From Streptomyces sp. NBC_01717 (GTDB taxonomy: Bacteria > Actinomycetota > Actinomycetes > Streptomycetales > Streptomycetaceae), in contig NZ_CP109178.1 in NCBI RefSeq assembly GCF_036248255.1, forward strand, positions 806,001 to 870,000: DNA of 64,000 bases. The letters are read 5' to 3'. Below the pieces are notes generated by a model that worked only from the letters and a program-made list of their open reading frames with translations, did no database searches and had not been told where the DNA came from. The translations under genes and the position numbers were made by a program. Position 1 is the stretch's first letter. Every line of letters begins with the position of its first letter. Of the stretch, positions 6,713 through 15,900 are shown piece after piece.

Positions 6713-8403
6713 CGGACCAACGCCTTCACGACACGCACCGGGCCGCCACCGGCCGCTCGCAGGGTGTAGCGGCCGACCGCGGCCGGCACGGTGAGCGTCT
6801 CCGCGTAGGCGAGTTCGTGCCGGTCTCCGGCCGCCGTGGTCACTGTGACGCCTTCCCCTTCCACCACGTTCAGGATGTGGAACCGTCCCTGCGTGTCGTC
6901 GGCCGCCTCGGCCTCGGCGTCGAGCACGAACCTCCTGACCTCATAGAACATCTCGGCCAGCTCACCGATGACCTCCTCCCGCCAACCGGTGCCCTCGCGC
7001 AGGGTGCGCGGCTCTTGAACCAGGTCGCGGGCGACGGCCGCACCGCGTCGTCCGGTCTCCAGGTTGGCGAACCCGTGCTCGTAGGGCAGGGGGCGCGGGT
7101 TGCCGTCGGCACCGGGCCGCAGCCAGTCGTAGAACCTCAGGCTGTACAGATAGGGGGTGGCGCTGATCTCCAGCACGAGGTTGCCGGCACCGCTGGCGTG
7201 CGGGGTGCCCGCCGGGATCATGAACAGCTGGCCCTGCTCGGCGGGGAAGGCCAGGACGTGATCCTCGGGGTCCATGGGCACTCCGTCGGTGACGGCCCGC
7301 TCCACCTCCTTGCGGAAGACGTCGACGTCGGCATCCTCGCGCAGGCCGAGGAACACCTTGGTGTCGGTGCCGCCGAGGGTCAGGTAGTACGTCTCGTGCT
7401 GGGTGTAGTCCCAGCCGAAACGTTCCCGCATGTACGACTCCTTCGGGTGGCAATGCACGGAGAGGCTGCCGCCGCCGACGGTGTCCAGGTAGTCGAAGCG
7501 GATCGGGAAGGACGTGCCGAAGCGGGCGTGCACCTCTGCCCCCAACACGTTTTCCGGTTCCAGCACGCACATGAGGGGGAACGGCACTTCGGCCTGGGCC
7601 TGCGGTCCGGTGCCGATGAGGATGCCCGCCTCGGGCGCGATCAGTTCGTAGCCGAGCGCGGTGTTGTCGGCGTCGGGGTTGAAGCCGAGCTCGCGCTGTG
7701 CGCAATGGCCGCCCCAGGGGGTGGAGTTGAAGTACGGGCGGGTGCGGACGGGCTGGCGGGCCAGGGCGGCGTACGTGGCGCGCAGGCCTGCTCCGTCGAT
7801 CCACGCCGGGTGGTCGGGGTCCTGCATGTCGAGCCAGGCGTCGAGGCGGCGTGCGAGCGAGTCGCGGTGCTGGTCGATCATCGGCCAGTCGATGTAGAAC
7901 AGCCGTCTGAAGTCGGGCTTCTCGCCCGGCAGACCGAGGTTGGCGCCCGGCTCACCCGCGCCTACGGCGGCCTCCGCGTATCGCTTGGGCACATCGGCGT
8001 ACCAGAGCAGGTCGTGATCCACGAGGGCGGCGCCGGGCCCGTGGACGAGGAGCAGTCCTGCCTGCGGGGGTGCGGGTACCGGGAGGGTCTCGAAGAGGTC
8101 GTCGAGGGGATTGTCGGCGAGCTTGCGGAAGTAGGGGTCGTCGGCGTCTGCCGGGTGTTCGGTACGGCTCCTGACGTGCGCCGGCCGTGCGTAGTGGCTC
8201 CGTATGTCGAGCAGGGTGACGGGGGTACCGCGCCCGGTCAGCTCGTGTGCGAGGCGATCGCCGAGGAGGGACCAGTCGACGGACGGGGGACCGTCGATGG
8301 CCACCACCGCGGGGCCGTCCGGGAGTTGGGAGGCCACTGCCTGCCATCCCGTGTGGAGGACGGCCTGCGGGGCGGGGGCGTAGCGCGGATCGAGCCGGTA
8401 CAC
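6709..8403 (-). CDS. Class I mannose-6-phosphate isomerase-like protein with N-terminal nucleoside-kinase-like domain
   Basis: 564 residues. The start is GTG 8403 with a perfect AAAGGAG six to seven bases upstream; the longer open frame is shadow of the permease gene. The first 180 residues (AVVAIDGPPSVDWSLLGDRL, later DDPYFRKLADNPLDDLFET) look like a degenerate uridine-kinase-type domain in which the Walker A lysine is not evident. The remainder is a cupin of the type I isomerase kind: metal ligands in SLSVHCHPKESY, and IPAGTPHASGAGNLVLEIS near the second histidine. Such proteins interconvert mannose-6-P and fructose-6-P or act on a related sugar phosphate. It is followed by the ROK kinase in overlap, so the two probably act in sequence. 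Confidence 0.8.
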   Translation of the reverse strand: MYRLDPRYAPAPQAVLHTGWQAVASQLPDGPAVVAIDGPPSVDWSLLGDRLAHELTGRGTPVTLLDIRSHYARPAHVRSRTEHPADADDPYFRKLADNPLDDLFETLPVPAPPQAGLLLVHGPGAALVDHDLLWYADVPKRYAEAAVGAGEPGANLGLPGEKPDFRRLFYIDWPMIDQHRDSLARRLDAWLDMQDPDHPAWIDGAGLRATYAALARQPVRTRPYFNSTPWGGHCAQRELGFNPDADNTALGYELIAPEAGILIGTGPQAQAEVPFPLMCVLEPENVLGAEVHARFGTSFPIRFDYLDTVGGGSLSVHCHPKESYMRERFGWDYTQHETYYLTLGGTDTKVFLGLREDADVDVFRKEVERAVTDGVPMDPEDHVLAFPAEQGQLFMIPAGTPHASGAGNLVLEISATPYLYSLRFYDWLRPGADGNPRPLPYEHGFANLETGRRGAAVARDLVQEPRTLREGTGWREEVIGELAEMFYEVRRFVLDAEAEAADDTQGRFHILNVVEGEGVTVTTAAGDRHELAYAETLTVPAAVGRYTLRAAGGGPVRVVKALVR

Positions 8404-8458
8404 ACGGTCTCCTTTGCGGACAGGGGGTGGGTGAAGAGGGAAGGCGGCGCGGCGGCGT

Positions 8459-9373
8459 TCATTCCTTGCTCGCTCCGGCGAGCATCCCGGACACCAGAGT
8501 GCGCTGGGAGAAGACGAAGAGCACCAGCACGGGCAGGATGGCGATGATGATGGCCAGGGCGAGTTCGGGGATGGTGACATTCAGTCCGGCGCCGGCGACG
8601 GGGTTGAAGGACGGCGTCGAGGTCAGCAGTTGGTTCAGGCCCACCTGGACGGGGAACTGCTCGCTGTTCGGCAGGACGAGATACGGCAGGAAGAAGTTGT
8701 TCCAGTTGCCGACGAAGCTGAAGAACGCGACCAGTCCGACCACGGGCTTGGCGAGCGGGAGCGCGATGCGGGAGAAGAGCTGCCACTCCGTGCAGCCGTC
8801 GATCCGCGCGGCGGACAGCAGGTCCCTGGGGAGGCTGCTCCCGAAGTAGATGTACACCAGGTACACGCCGAACGGATAGAAGGAGAACGGGAGTATCACG
8901 GACCAGATGGTGCCGATGAGGTGGAAGCGGTTGAGTTCCAGGAAGACCGGCAGCACCAGGGTGGTCTGCGGCATGATCATGGTGACCAGGGTGATCACGA
9001 GGAGCGTCTTGCGTCCCCGGAACCTCGTCAGCGCCAGCGCGTAGCCGGCCGGCACGCTGACGGCCAGGGTCAGGATGAGCGAACCGCCCGAGTAGACGGC
9101 CGAGTTACGCAGCCATGTCGTCATGGCGCCACCCTGGAAGGCGAACAGGTGCCGCCAGGCCGTGCCGATCTGATGGAACGAGCCGAAGGAGAGCGGATTA
9201 TCCCGCACCACTTCGCCGGCGGTCTTCGACGGCGCCAGCAGCAGCCAGATCACCGGCAGTACGAAGAACACCAGCAGCAAGGCCAGGAGGAGTCCTACGA
9301 CCAGGAAGGGGAGGGTCCTGGAAGGACGGATACGCCGCCTCACGGCCGTCAGGAAGACAGCGGTCTGTGTCAT
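8459..9373 (-). CDS. Carbohydrate ABC transporter permease (MalG type)
   Basis: 304 residues with six membrane segments and the cytoplasmic EAA-like loop that docks the ATPase (LLSAARIDGCTEWQLFSRI, ending LPLAKP). The ATG at 9373 overlaps the stop of the partner permease by four bases, so the two are made together. It belongs to the CUT1 importer family. No ATPase gene is in the locus; Streptomyces importers of this kind usually share the MsiK ATPase encoded elsewhere, which is an inference here. Confidence 0.92.
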   Translation of the reverse strand: MTQTAVFLTAVRRRIRPSRTLPFLVVGLLLALLLVFFVLPVIWLLLAPSKTAGEVVRDNPLSFGSFHQIGTAWRHLFAFQGGAMTTWLRNSAVYSGGSLILTLAVSVPAGYALALTRFRGRKTLLVITLVTMIMPQTTLVLPVFLELNRFHLIGTIWSVILPFSFYPFGVYLVYIYFGSSLPRDLLSAARIDGCTEWQLFSRIALPLAKPVVGLVAFFSFVGNWNNFFLPYLVLPNSEQFPVQVGLNQLLTSTPSFNPVAGAGLNVTIPELALAIIIAILPVLVLFVFSQRTLVSGMLAGASKE

Positions 9374-10302
9374 TTCTCATCCAACTTGAACAGGTTCGAG
9401 CGAGCGACCAGCAGCCCGGCGGCGAGGAGGCCCACAGCAAGGAGGACGACGGAGATGGCGGCGGCGCCGTTGAAGTCGCCCTGCTGAAAGGCGTAGACGT
9501 AGGCGAGCTGGTTCGGCGACCAGGTGGGACTCACCCGGCCGAGGCTGGCGGTCTGGAGCAGCTGGGGCTCGACGAACAACTGGGTGCCCGTCGCAAAAGC
9601 CATGATCGTCATGTAGACGATCCACTGCCGGATCATCGGGATCTGGATGTGCCAGGCGGTGCGCCATGGGCCCGCGCCGTCCATGCGGGCTGCTTCCAGC
9701 ACCTCGTCGGGGATGTTGTTCAAAGCCCCGTACATCACGACCATCCAGCCTCCGGCGCCGGTCCAGAAGGCGATCAACATGAGGATCAGCGGCAGGTTGC
9801 CGGGCGCCAGGACGGCGGCGAACGACTTCAACCCCATGCTGGTGAGCAACCACGACACCGGGCTGAGGGCGGGGTCCAGCATGAACAGCCAGACCAGCAC
9901 GCTCGCCACTCCGGCGAGGGCGCCAGGGATGTAGTAGAGGAAGCGGAAGAGCGCCGATGTGCCCGGACGCACGCGGCTGCGCAGCACCACAGCGGTCAGC
10001 ACGACCAGGACGACGAGGGTCACCAGCCACATGACCAGGTAGATCAGCATGTGGGTGAAGGCCGGGGCGAAGCGGTAGTCCTGGATGACCTTCACGAACT
10101 GGTTGAGTCCGGTGAACTGGCCCCGGTCATTGGTGAACGCGAGGTAGAACGCGTACCCGGTGGGGAAGACGCCGAACGCGAGCAGCAGCAGCGCGTAGCC
10201 GGCGACGAAGAGGTATCCCGCGCGACCGAGGCCCCCACGCCGCGGCGTGGTGCCGCGGCGCAAGGGGGAGACGGCGACGCGCTCGGTCTCCAGCAAGGTC
10301 AC
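9370..10302 (-). CDS. Carbohydrate ABC transporter permease (MalF type)
   Basis: 310 residues. The GTG start at 10302 (MTLLETERVAVSPLRR) overlaps the stop of the binding-protein gene as GTGA, so the longer open frame into that gene is not used. Six membrane segments follow a basic N terminus, with the EAA loop NIPDEVLEAARMDGAGPWRT. It pairs with the downstream MalG-type permease to form the membrane channel of a CUT1 sugar importer. Confidence 0.9.
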   Translation of the reverse strand: MTLLETERVAVSPLRRGTTPRRGGLGRAGYLFVAGYALLLLAFGVFPTGYAFYLAFTNDRGQFTGLNQFVKVIQDYRFAPAFTHMLIYLVMWLVTLVVLVVLTAVVLRSRVRPGTSALFRFLYYIPGALAGVASVLVWLFMLDPALSPVSWLLTSMGLKSFAAVLAPGNLPLILMLIAFWTGAGGWMVVMYGALNNIPDEVLEAARMDGAGPWRTAWHIQIPMIRQWIVYMTIMAFATGTQLFVEPQLLQTASLGRVSPTWSPNQLAYVYAFQQGDFNGAAAISVVLLAVGLLAAGLLVARSNLFKLDEK

Positions 10303-11684
10303 TGATCGACCACCTTGTAGCCCTGGGTCTTGGCCTCGTCGGCGATCTCCTGCTGCCAGGCCGGCAGCGTGTCGGTCAGGCTCTTTCCGGAGGTCAGAGC
10401 CGGGAGGACGACGCTGGACCAGGCGGTGGAGTCCGAGAACTTGGTGTTCGACCAGCCGGTCCACACCTCGTTCGCGGCCTGCTCGAACGGCTCGCTCACA
10501 TCGTTGGCGAAGTAGTTCCTGTTGGCCGGGTTGGCCAGCCAGGCCTTCGCGGCCTGGGTGTAGGCCGGATAGGTGGGCGCGGTGGCCTGGTTCTCGTCGG
10601 AGGTGGTCAGCCAGGTGACCAGGTCCGTGGACGCCTTGAGGTTGGCGCTGTGCGAGGACACCATCCACACGCCGCCGCCGACGTTGCCCGTGGCAGTCGT
10701 GCTCTCGCCCTTCCAGGTCAGCGGGGGCGCCGCGGCGATCTGCTTGGCCGGGGTCTTGAAGCCGGCCTTGAAGAGGTACTGGCCGTACCAGGAAGGTCCG
10801 TAGGCCATCAGGACCTTGCTGCCACTGTTCTTGGCGAATCCCTGGCTGAAGAAGCCCTGCGTGGCGATGGCCTTGGCGCTGATCAGGTTGTCCAGCAGCT
10901 TCGCCATCCGGGTGCACTTCGGGTCCTGCAGGTCGGTGCGCAGGGTGTCGGGCTTCACCAGGCTGAACGCGGGGCACTGGCCCGACCAGAAGTACGACTC
11001 GTGGGAGTTGGTGTCGCCGACCGAGCCGACCAGATAGCCCGGATGGTCCTTGGCGACCTGCTTGCCGAGGGCTTCGTACTCCTGCCAGGTGGCGGGAACC
11101 TTGTATCCCCACTTGTCCATGAGGGGCTTGTTGTACCAGAGGAGGACCTGCGCGATGTCGTTGCGCATGCAGTAGGTGTGACCGTTGAACTCACAGGGCG
11201 TCAGCGAACCCTTGGCGAACCCGTCCAGGGTGCTCTGCGGTACGAGCTTCTCGTCCAGGGGTGCGGCGAACGGCTGCGCGCCGGGCTTGGTGGCCTTCGA
11301 CGCCCAGGTCACGTCGGTCGGCGTGCCGAACACCACGTCCGGCCACCCGCTGCCGGTCCGGTCGAACAGCTGCACCTTCGACTGCAGATACGCCGATCCG
11401 TCGGCTCCGCCGTCGTACGTGACGATCTTCATCTTCACGTCGGGGTGCGACTTCTGGTACGCCTGCACCGACGGCAGTCGGGTCGAGTCGGCCCACACCG
11501 TTATCTGCGAGCCCTCCTTCTGCGCGGCCGGCTTGAACGCCGACTGCCCGGAGGAGGAATGGGTGTCGGTGTCGGCGCTGGCACAGCCTGCCAGGGCGGC
11601 CGCGGTGGCCAGGGACAGCGTGACGGCCGCCGTGCGGAGCAGGGAGTGACGCCGGCCGGTTCTCGGAGCTATGGAAGACCCCAT
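10299..11684 (-). CDS. Sugar ABC transporter substrate-binding lipoprotein
   Basis: About 461 residues from the ATG at 11684 (MGSSIAPRTGRRHS). A signal peptide ends in the lipobox LAGC, so the mature protein is tethered to the outer face of the membrane. Family 1 extracellular solute-binding features follow (ITVWADSTRLPSVQAYQKSH, a DVVFG strand, GPSWYGQYL). The ribosome site AAAGG lies inside a short hairpin with an upstream CCTTTC, similar to that before the dehydratase gene. First gene of the transporter set; it defines substrate specificity, probably for a mono- or oligosaccharide released by the secreted beta-helix enzyme. Confidence 0.9.
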   Translation of the reverse strand: MGSSIAPRTGRRHSLLRTAAVTLSLATAAALAGCASADTDTHSSSGQSAFKPAAQKEGSQITVWADSTRLPSVQAYQKSHPDVKMKIVTYDGGADGSAYLQSKVQLFDRTGSGWPDVVFGTPTDVTWASKATKPGAQPFAAPLDEKLVPQSTLDGFAKGSLTPCEFNGHTYCMRNDIAQVLLWYNKPLMDKWGYKVPATWQEYEALGKQVAKDHPGYLVGSVGDTNSHESYFWSGQCPAFSLVKPDTLRTDLQDPKCTRMAKLLDNLISAKAIATQGFFSQGFAKNSGSKVLMAYGPSWYGQYLFKAGFKTPAKQIAAAPPLTWKGESTTATGNVGGGVWMVSSHSANLKASTDLVTWLTTSDENQATAPTYPAYTQAAKAWLANPANRNYFANDVSEPFEQAANEVWTGWSNTKFSDSTAWSSVVLPALTSGKSLTDTLPAWQQEIADEAKTQGYKVVDQ

Positions 11685-11692
11685 TGTCTTGC

Positions 11693-11718
11693 CTTTCTGT
11701 TCTTGCGTGGGAAAGGTG
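11693..11718 (-). promoter_or_regulatory. Hairpin leader occluding ribosome site of binding-protein gene
   Basis: On the minus strand CCTTTC (after CAC) can pair with the GAAAGG that serves as the ribosome site eight bases before the start at 11684. A close relative, CACCTTTCCCAC...GAAAG, precedes the dehydratase start at 12875. The pairing is seen in the sequence; translational control is inferred. Confidence 0.4.
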
Positions 11719-11777
11719 GTGCGCGAGTGGGGGCGCCGGTTGCGGTGATCGTCCAAGGGGGATGGTCGCCCGTCCGG

Positions 11778-12875
11778 TCAGCGCGGCTGTTCGACGAACG
11801 GCAGGAGCTCGTTGCCGTAGCCGAAATCGAGAGGAAGGGCTATGCCGGGCCCGGTGGGGGCGTGCACCAGGCCCTGGTCGTCCACGTGGCGCTCACGGAC
11901 AACGTTCACCGAGGTCACCAGGGACTCGTAGTAGGTGGTGTTGGAGATGGCCATGCACAGGTGGTGGTTGGGAAGGTCCGAACCGTGCACCTCGGCCCGC
12001 AGCCGGTAGGCGTCGGCGAGATGCGCGGTGCGCATGGCGCCGGTGATACCGCCCCGGAGAGTGGTGCCGGCCCGGACACCGAAGGTGGCGGCACCGGCCC
12101 GGATGAAGTCCGCCGCGTTCATGTGCGCACCGTCGGAGGTCTCAGCCACCAGAAGCGGTACGTCCACGGTCTCGGCGAGCTTCTGATAGGCCGAGATGCT
12201 GAATTCGCGGATCGGCTCCTCGTACCAGAGATAGTCGGCCTCGGAGAGTGCCCGCCCCAGGCGGATCGCGTCGGGCAGGTCGAAGCCCGCTGATCCGTCG
12301 TACATGAGAGGGACGTCCGGACCGACGTGGTCGCGCAGGGCCAGGCACAGTTCCGCGTCACGGCGGGCGTCGCCCCAGGCGTGCAGTTTGATACCGCGAT
12401 ATCCCAGGGCCAGGCACTGGTCCGCCACGTCGAGGAACTCCGCGATGCTGGAGAACGTCGAGGTGGAGGCGTAGGCGGGGATGGCTTCCCGGAAGCCGCC
12501 GAGCAGGCGCCAGACCGGCTGGCCGTGGTAGCGGCCGGCCAGGTCCCACAAGGCGATGTCGATGAGGCCCAGGGTGGGGAGCGGGAGTTCGTGGATACGG
12601 TCCAGCTCCCACACCCGGTGCCACAGCCATTCCCGCTGGAACGGGTCGGCTCCGACCAGTTCCGCACGAAAGACCAGGTCCACCAAGTCCCGAAGGGTGG
12701 CGTAGGCGCCCGGACGGGCGAACACCGCCACTCCCTCGGCTCCCTCGTCCGTCCCGATGTGCAGGACTGCGCCGTCGCCCGCCGGAGCGCTGCCGCTCAG
12801 CCCGTCGCGCCAGCGGAAGGGCGGACTGGCTGCCGGAACATCGATCCGGTGTACTTCGACATGGGTGATTTTCAT
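11778..12875 (-). CDS. Enolase-superfamily (mandelate racemase/muconate lactonizing) sugar acid dehydratase
   Basis: 365 residues, usual length for the subgroup. The N-terminal capping domain covers residues 1-125. The barrel carries the catalytic Lys in GIKLHAWGD (KxH form), the metal ligands Asp in MYDGSAGFD, Glu in WYEEP and Glu in VAETSDG, and the general-base His in AEVHGSDLPNHH. Such enzymes dehydrate aldonic acids to 2-keto-3-deoxy acids. Together with the lactonase and aldo/keto reductase transcribed divergently, it suggests a non-phosphorylative route for a deoxy-sugar; L-fuconate or L-rhamnonate are plausible substrates, but the sequence alone does not decide. It starts at ATG 12875 with GAAAG inside a small hairpin. 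Confidence 0.87.
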   Translation of the reverse strand: MKITHVEVHRIDVPAASPPFRWRDGLSGSAPAGDGAVLHIGTDEGAEGVAVFARPGAYATLRDLVDLVFRAELVGADPFQREWLWHRVWELDRIHELPLPTLGLIDIALWDLAGRYHGQPVWRLLGGFREAIPAYASTSTFSSIAEFLDVADQCLALGYRGIKLHAWGDARRDAELCLALRDHVGPDVPLMYDGSAGFDLPDAIRLGRALSEADYLWYEEPIREFSISAYQKLAETVDVPLLVAETSDGAHMNAADFIRAGAATFGVRAGTTLRGGITGAMRTAHLADAYRLRAEVHGSDLPNHHLCMAISNTTYYESLVTSVNVVRERHVDDQGLVHAPTGPGIALPLDFGYGNELLPFVEQPR

Positions 12876-12880
12876 CCTGG

Positions 12881-12904
12881 CTTTCGTTTTCTGTGGGAAA
12901 GGTG
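12881..12904 (-). promoter_or_regulatory. Hairpin leader before dehydratase gene
   Basis: Minus strand CACCTTTCCCACAGAAAACG followed by AAAG: CTTTC can pair with GAAAG, which is the only ribosome-site-like purine run before the ATG at 12875. It shares sequence and layout with 11693-11718, so the two genes may be co-regulated at translation. Confidence 0.4.
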
Positions 12905-12924
12905 TCGGCTCGGAGGCGGAGTGC

Positions 12925-15900
12925 TCAGAAGCCGCCGTACGCCTGGACCTCGTAGACGCTGCCGCCGTTCCCGCTGGAACCGGTGACGGTCAGGCGCAGG
13001 TAGCGTGCGGTGACGGGTTTGTCGGCGAAGGAGTAGACGGCCGACGACGAGGTGGCGGCGGAGGTGTGGTCCTCGAACATCGACCAGGTCGTGCCGTCGG
13101 TGGAGTACTCCAGGCGGTACTTGTAGCCGCCGGACTTCTCGGAGGTGGTCACCACGCTGGAGACGCCGGTGTCCTTGCCGAGGTCGACCTGGATCCAGGA
13201 CGGGTCGGGCAGGCCCGAGCCCTGTGCCCAGCGGGTGGCGAGATCCCCGTCCACCGCCTTCTCGGGCGCGTAGTCGTTGGAGTACGACGACGAGGCGGTG
13301 ACCTGCTTGTTCAGGGCCAGGTCGTGGTCGGCCGGCGTGGTGACGACAGCCGCCTTGCTGGGGTCGGAGGCGTTCAGCGCCTCGTCGCGTGCCACGACGG
13401 TGAACGAGTACTCCGTGTCGGCGGTCAGGCCGGATACCCGCAGTGTCGTGGCGTCGGTGACACCGATCCGCTTGCCGTCCTGGTAGACGACGTAGCTGGT
13501 CACGCCGGTGTCATCGGTGGCCGCGGGCCAGCTGACATCCACGAGGCCGGGCAGCAGCGGCTTGACCGTGGGCTGTCCGGGTGCCGTGGGGGCCGTGTGG
13601 TCCGTGACGGTCCTGGGAGTGCCGTAGACCTGGAAGTCGTAGATGCTGCCGCCGTTCCCGCTGGATCCGGTGACGGTCAGCCGCACGAAACGGCCGGCGA
13701 CCGGAGCGTCGGTGTGGGCGTAGTCGGTCGCCGCCGTGGTGGTCGCGGCGGTGTGGTCCGCGAGCGTCTTCCAGTGGACCTCGTCGGGTGACACCTCGAT
13801 GCGGTACTTGTAGCCGCTGGCCTTCTCGAAGGTCGTGATCGCGCCGTACACGTCGTACGACGCGCCGAGGTCGACCTGGATCCAGGACGGGTCGGGCAGG
13901 CCGAGGCCCTGCGCCCAGCGCGTGGACAGGTCACCGTCCACCGCCTTTTCCGGGGTGTTGTCCTGCGAGTACGACGAGGCGGTGAGGGACTTCTTGAGGG
14001 CGAGGTCCGTGCCGGAGGGCATGGTGACCTTCAGCGCCTGGCTGGGCTCGGACTCGTTGCCGGCGGCGTCACGGGCGGTGATCCGGAAGGTGTACGTCTT
14101 CCCTGCGGTCAGGCCCGAAAGGCGCACCGAGGTCTTGCCGGTGGCGCTGATCAGCTTGCCGTCGCGGTAGACGGAGTAGCCCGTGACCGCGGTGTCGTCA
14201 GTGGACGCGGCCCAGGTGAGGTCTGCCACCGTCGGGAAATCGGCGACGGCGGTCGGAGTGCCGGGCCTGCTGGGCGCCTGGTGGTCGGGGACGTCGGGCC
14301 CCGGGTCGAGGTGGCGGTAACTCGGTTGCAGGCCCGCCTTGTTGACCACGGAAGCCGGCAGTTGGTCGCAGGAACCCACGGTGGTGTTGCCGCTGATGGT
14401 GCTGCCCGTGCTGTTGGCCTGAGCGGAGTAGGCGGGCTGGGTGGTGAAGTTGCCTGTGGCGGCGATGTCCATGCCGTGGTTGAGGAACAGCCACTGGTAG
14501 GCGACGTCGCACAGGGCGTTGCCGGTGTTCGTCCAGTACCGGCTGCCTTCGTCGTGGTAGATCGCGCCGTAGGCGGGCGACGGTATGCCGTGGATGTAGT
14601 TGCCGGACACCACGCCGCCGGGGTTGGTGCTGAGTGTGTAGATGGCACCGCCGTCGGCCTGCGACTTCATGATGTCGTAGATCTCGTTGTCCGTGACCTT
14701 GGTGTCGCGGCTGGTCGTGGGGGTGTCCCAGACCGGTACGCCCAGATTCCCCGGGTAGTTGCTGTTGCCGCCCTGGTCGGTGAGGCCCCAGCCCCAGCCG
14801 ACGGAGATGCCGGTGTAGGGCAGGTCGTAGACCTTGTTGTGGGTGATGGTGGTGTGGTCGGTGTAGCCGGCCAGGATGCCGACGGAGCCGTTGTACTGGT
14901 CGGCGACCTTGGTGACCACGTTGTTGTCGACCCTGGTGTCCTTGGTGATGTCCCGGGAGTCGTCGGGGTGGGCGTCGATCACCGCGACCCCGCCGATCTG
15001 GATGCCGGTGGCGGCGATCTGACGGAAGACGTTGCCCGTGATGTCGGTGCCCTGGGTACCGGTGTTCAGGTTGAGCCCGACCGCGCCGAGATGGGTGAAG
15101 GTGTTGCCCTCGAAGCCGATGCCGTGGCCGTAGCCGACATTGACGGCGCCGGGCGTCTTCTGCCACTTCAGGCGGGTCGCGTCGAAGTCGGGGTCGTTGC
15201 CGACCATCCGGAAGCCGGCCTGGCCCTCGATGAGGCCCTCGGAGGAGCTGGGCGCGAGCCAGGTGGAGTAGGAGAAGGTGATGCCTCGGAAGGAAACGTT
15301 GCTGACCGGGGCGGTCCTGGTGCCGTTGAGGTCCACCAGGTCCTGCACGAGCGGCACGGTGACGGTCGCGGTGGACAGGTTCTGGTCGGCTTTGGGCATG
15401 TAGTAGATCTCGCCCTCGCCCTTGTCCAGGTACCACTCACCGGGCGTGTCCAGCAGTTCGCGGGCGTTCTCCAGCCAGGTCGGGTTCTGGATCTCCTGGC
15501 CCTGCTGGAGGTTGGCGTTGTGCCAGCAGGGCTGCTGAATGGTCATCTTGTTGTCGGCGATCGACTGCACGGGGCAGCGCATCAGCTTCCAGCCCCAGGA
15601 GCTGACGACCTCCAGGTCCGAGGGACGCTTGTAGGTGTTGAGGCTGGAGTCCGTGAAGGCGTAGCCGGTGGACGTCTTGCTGAAGCCGGAGGGGTTCTTG
15701 GCGCTGCGCGCCCGGGTCTCCAGTTCGCCGTCCACAAAGAGCTGGCGGGTGTCGATGTCACCCACCTTGGCCTTGTAGACCTTCCCTGCCGAGTCGGCCG
15801 GGGTCCAGCCGGTGACCTGCTTGCCCCCGCTGATTACCGGGTGTGCGCCGGGGGCGGCCTCGTAGACGATCCGGTGTCCGTCGCGGCCGGAGTCCCGGGC

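Noticed and set aside
9370..11112. 580-codon frame as one long permease
   Set aside because: The extra N-terminal part is a shadow of the binding-protein gene; the GTGA overlap at 10299-10302 marks the start.
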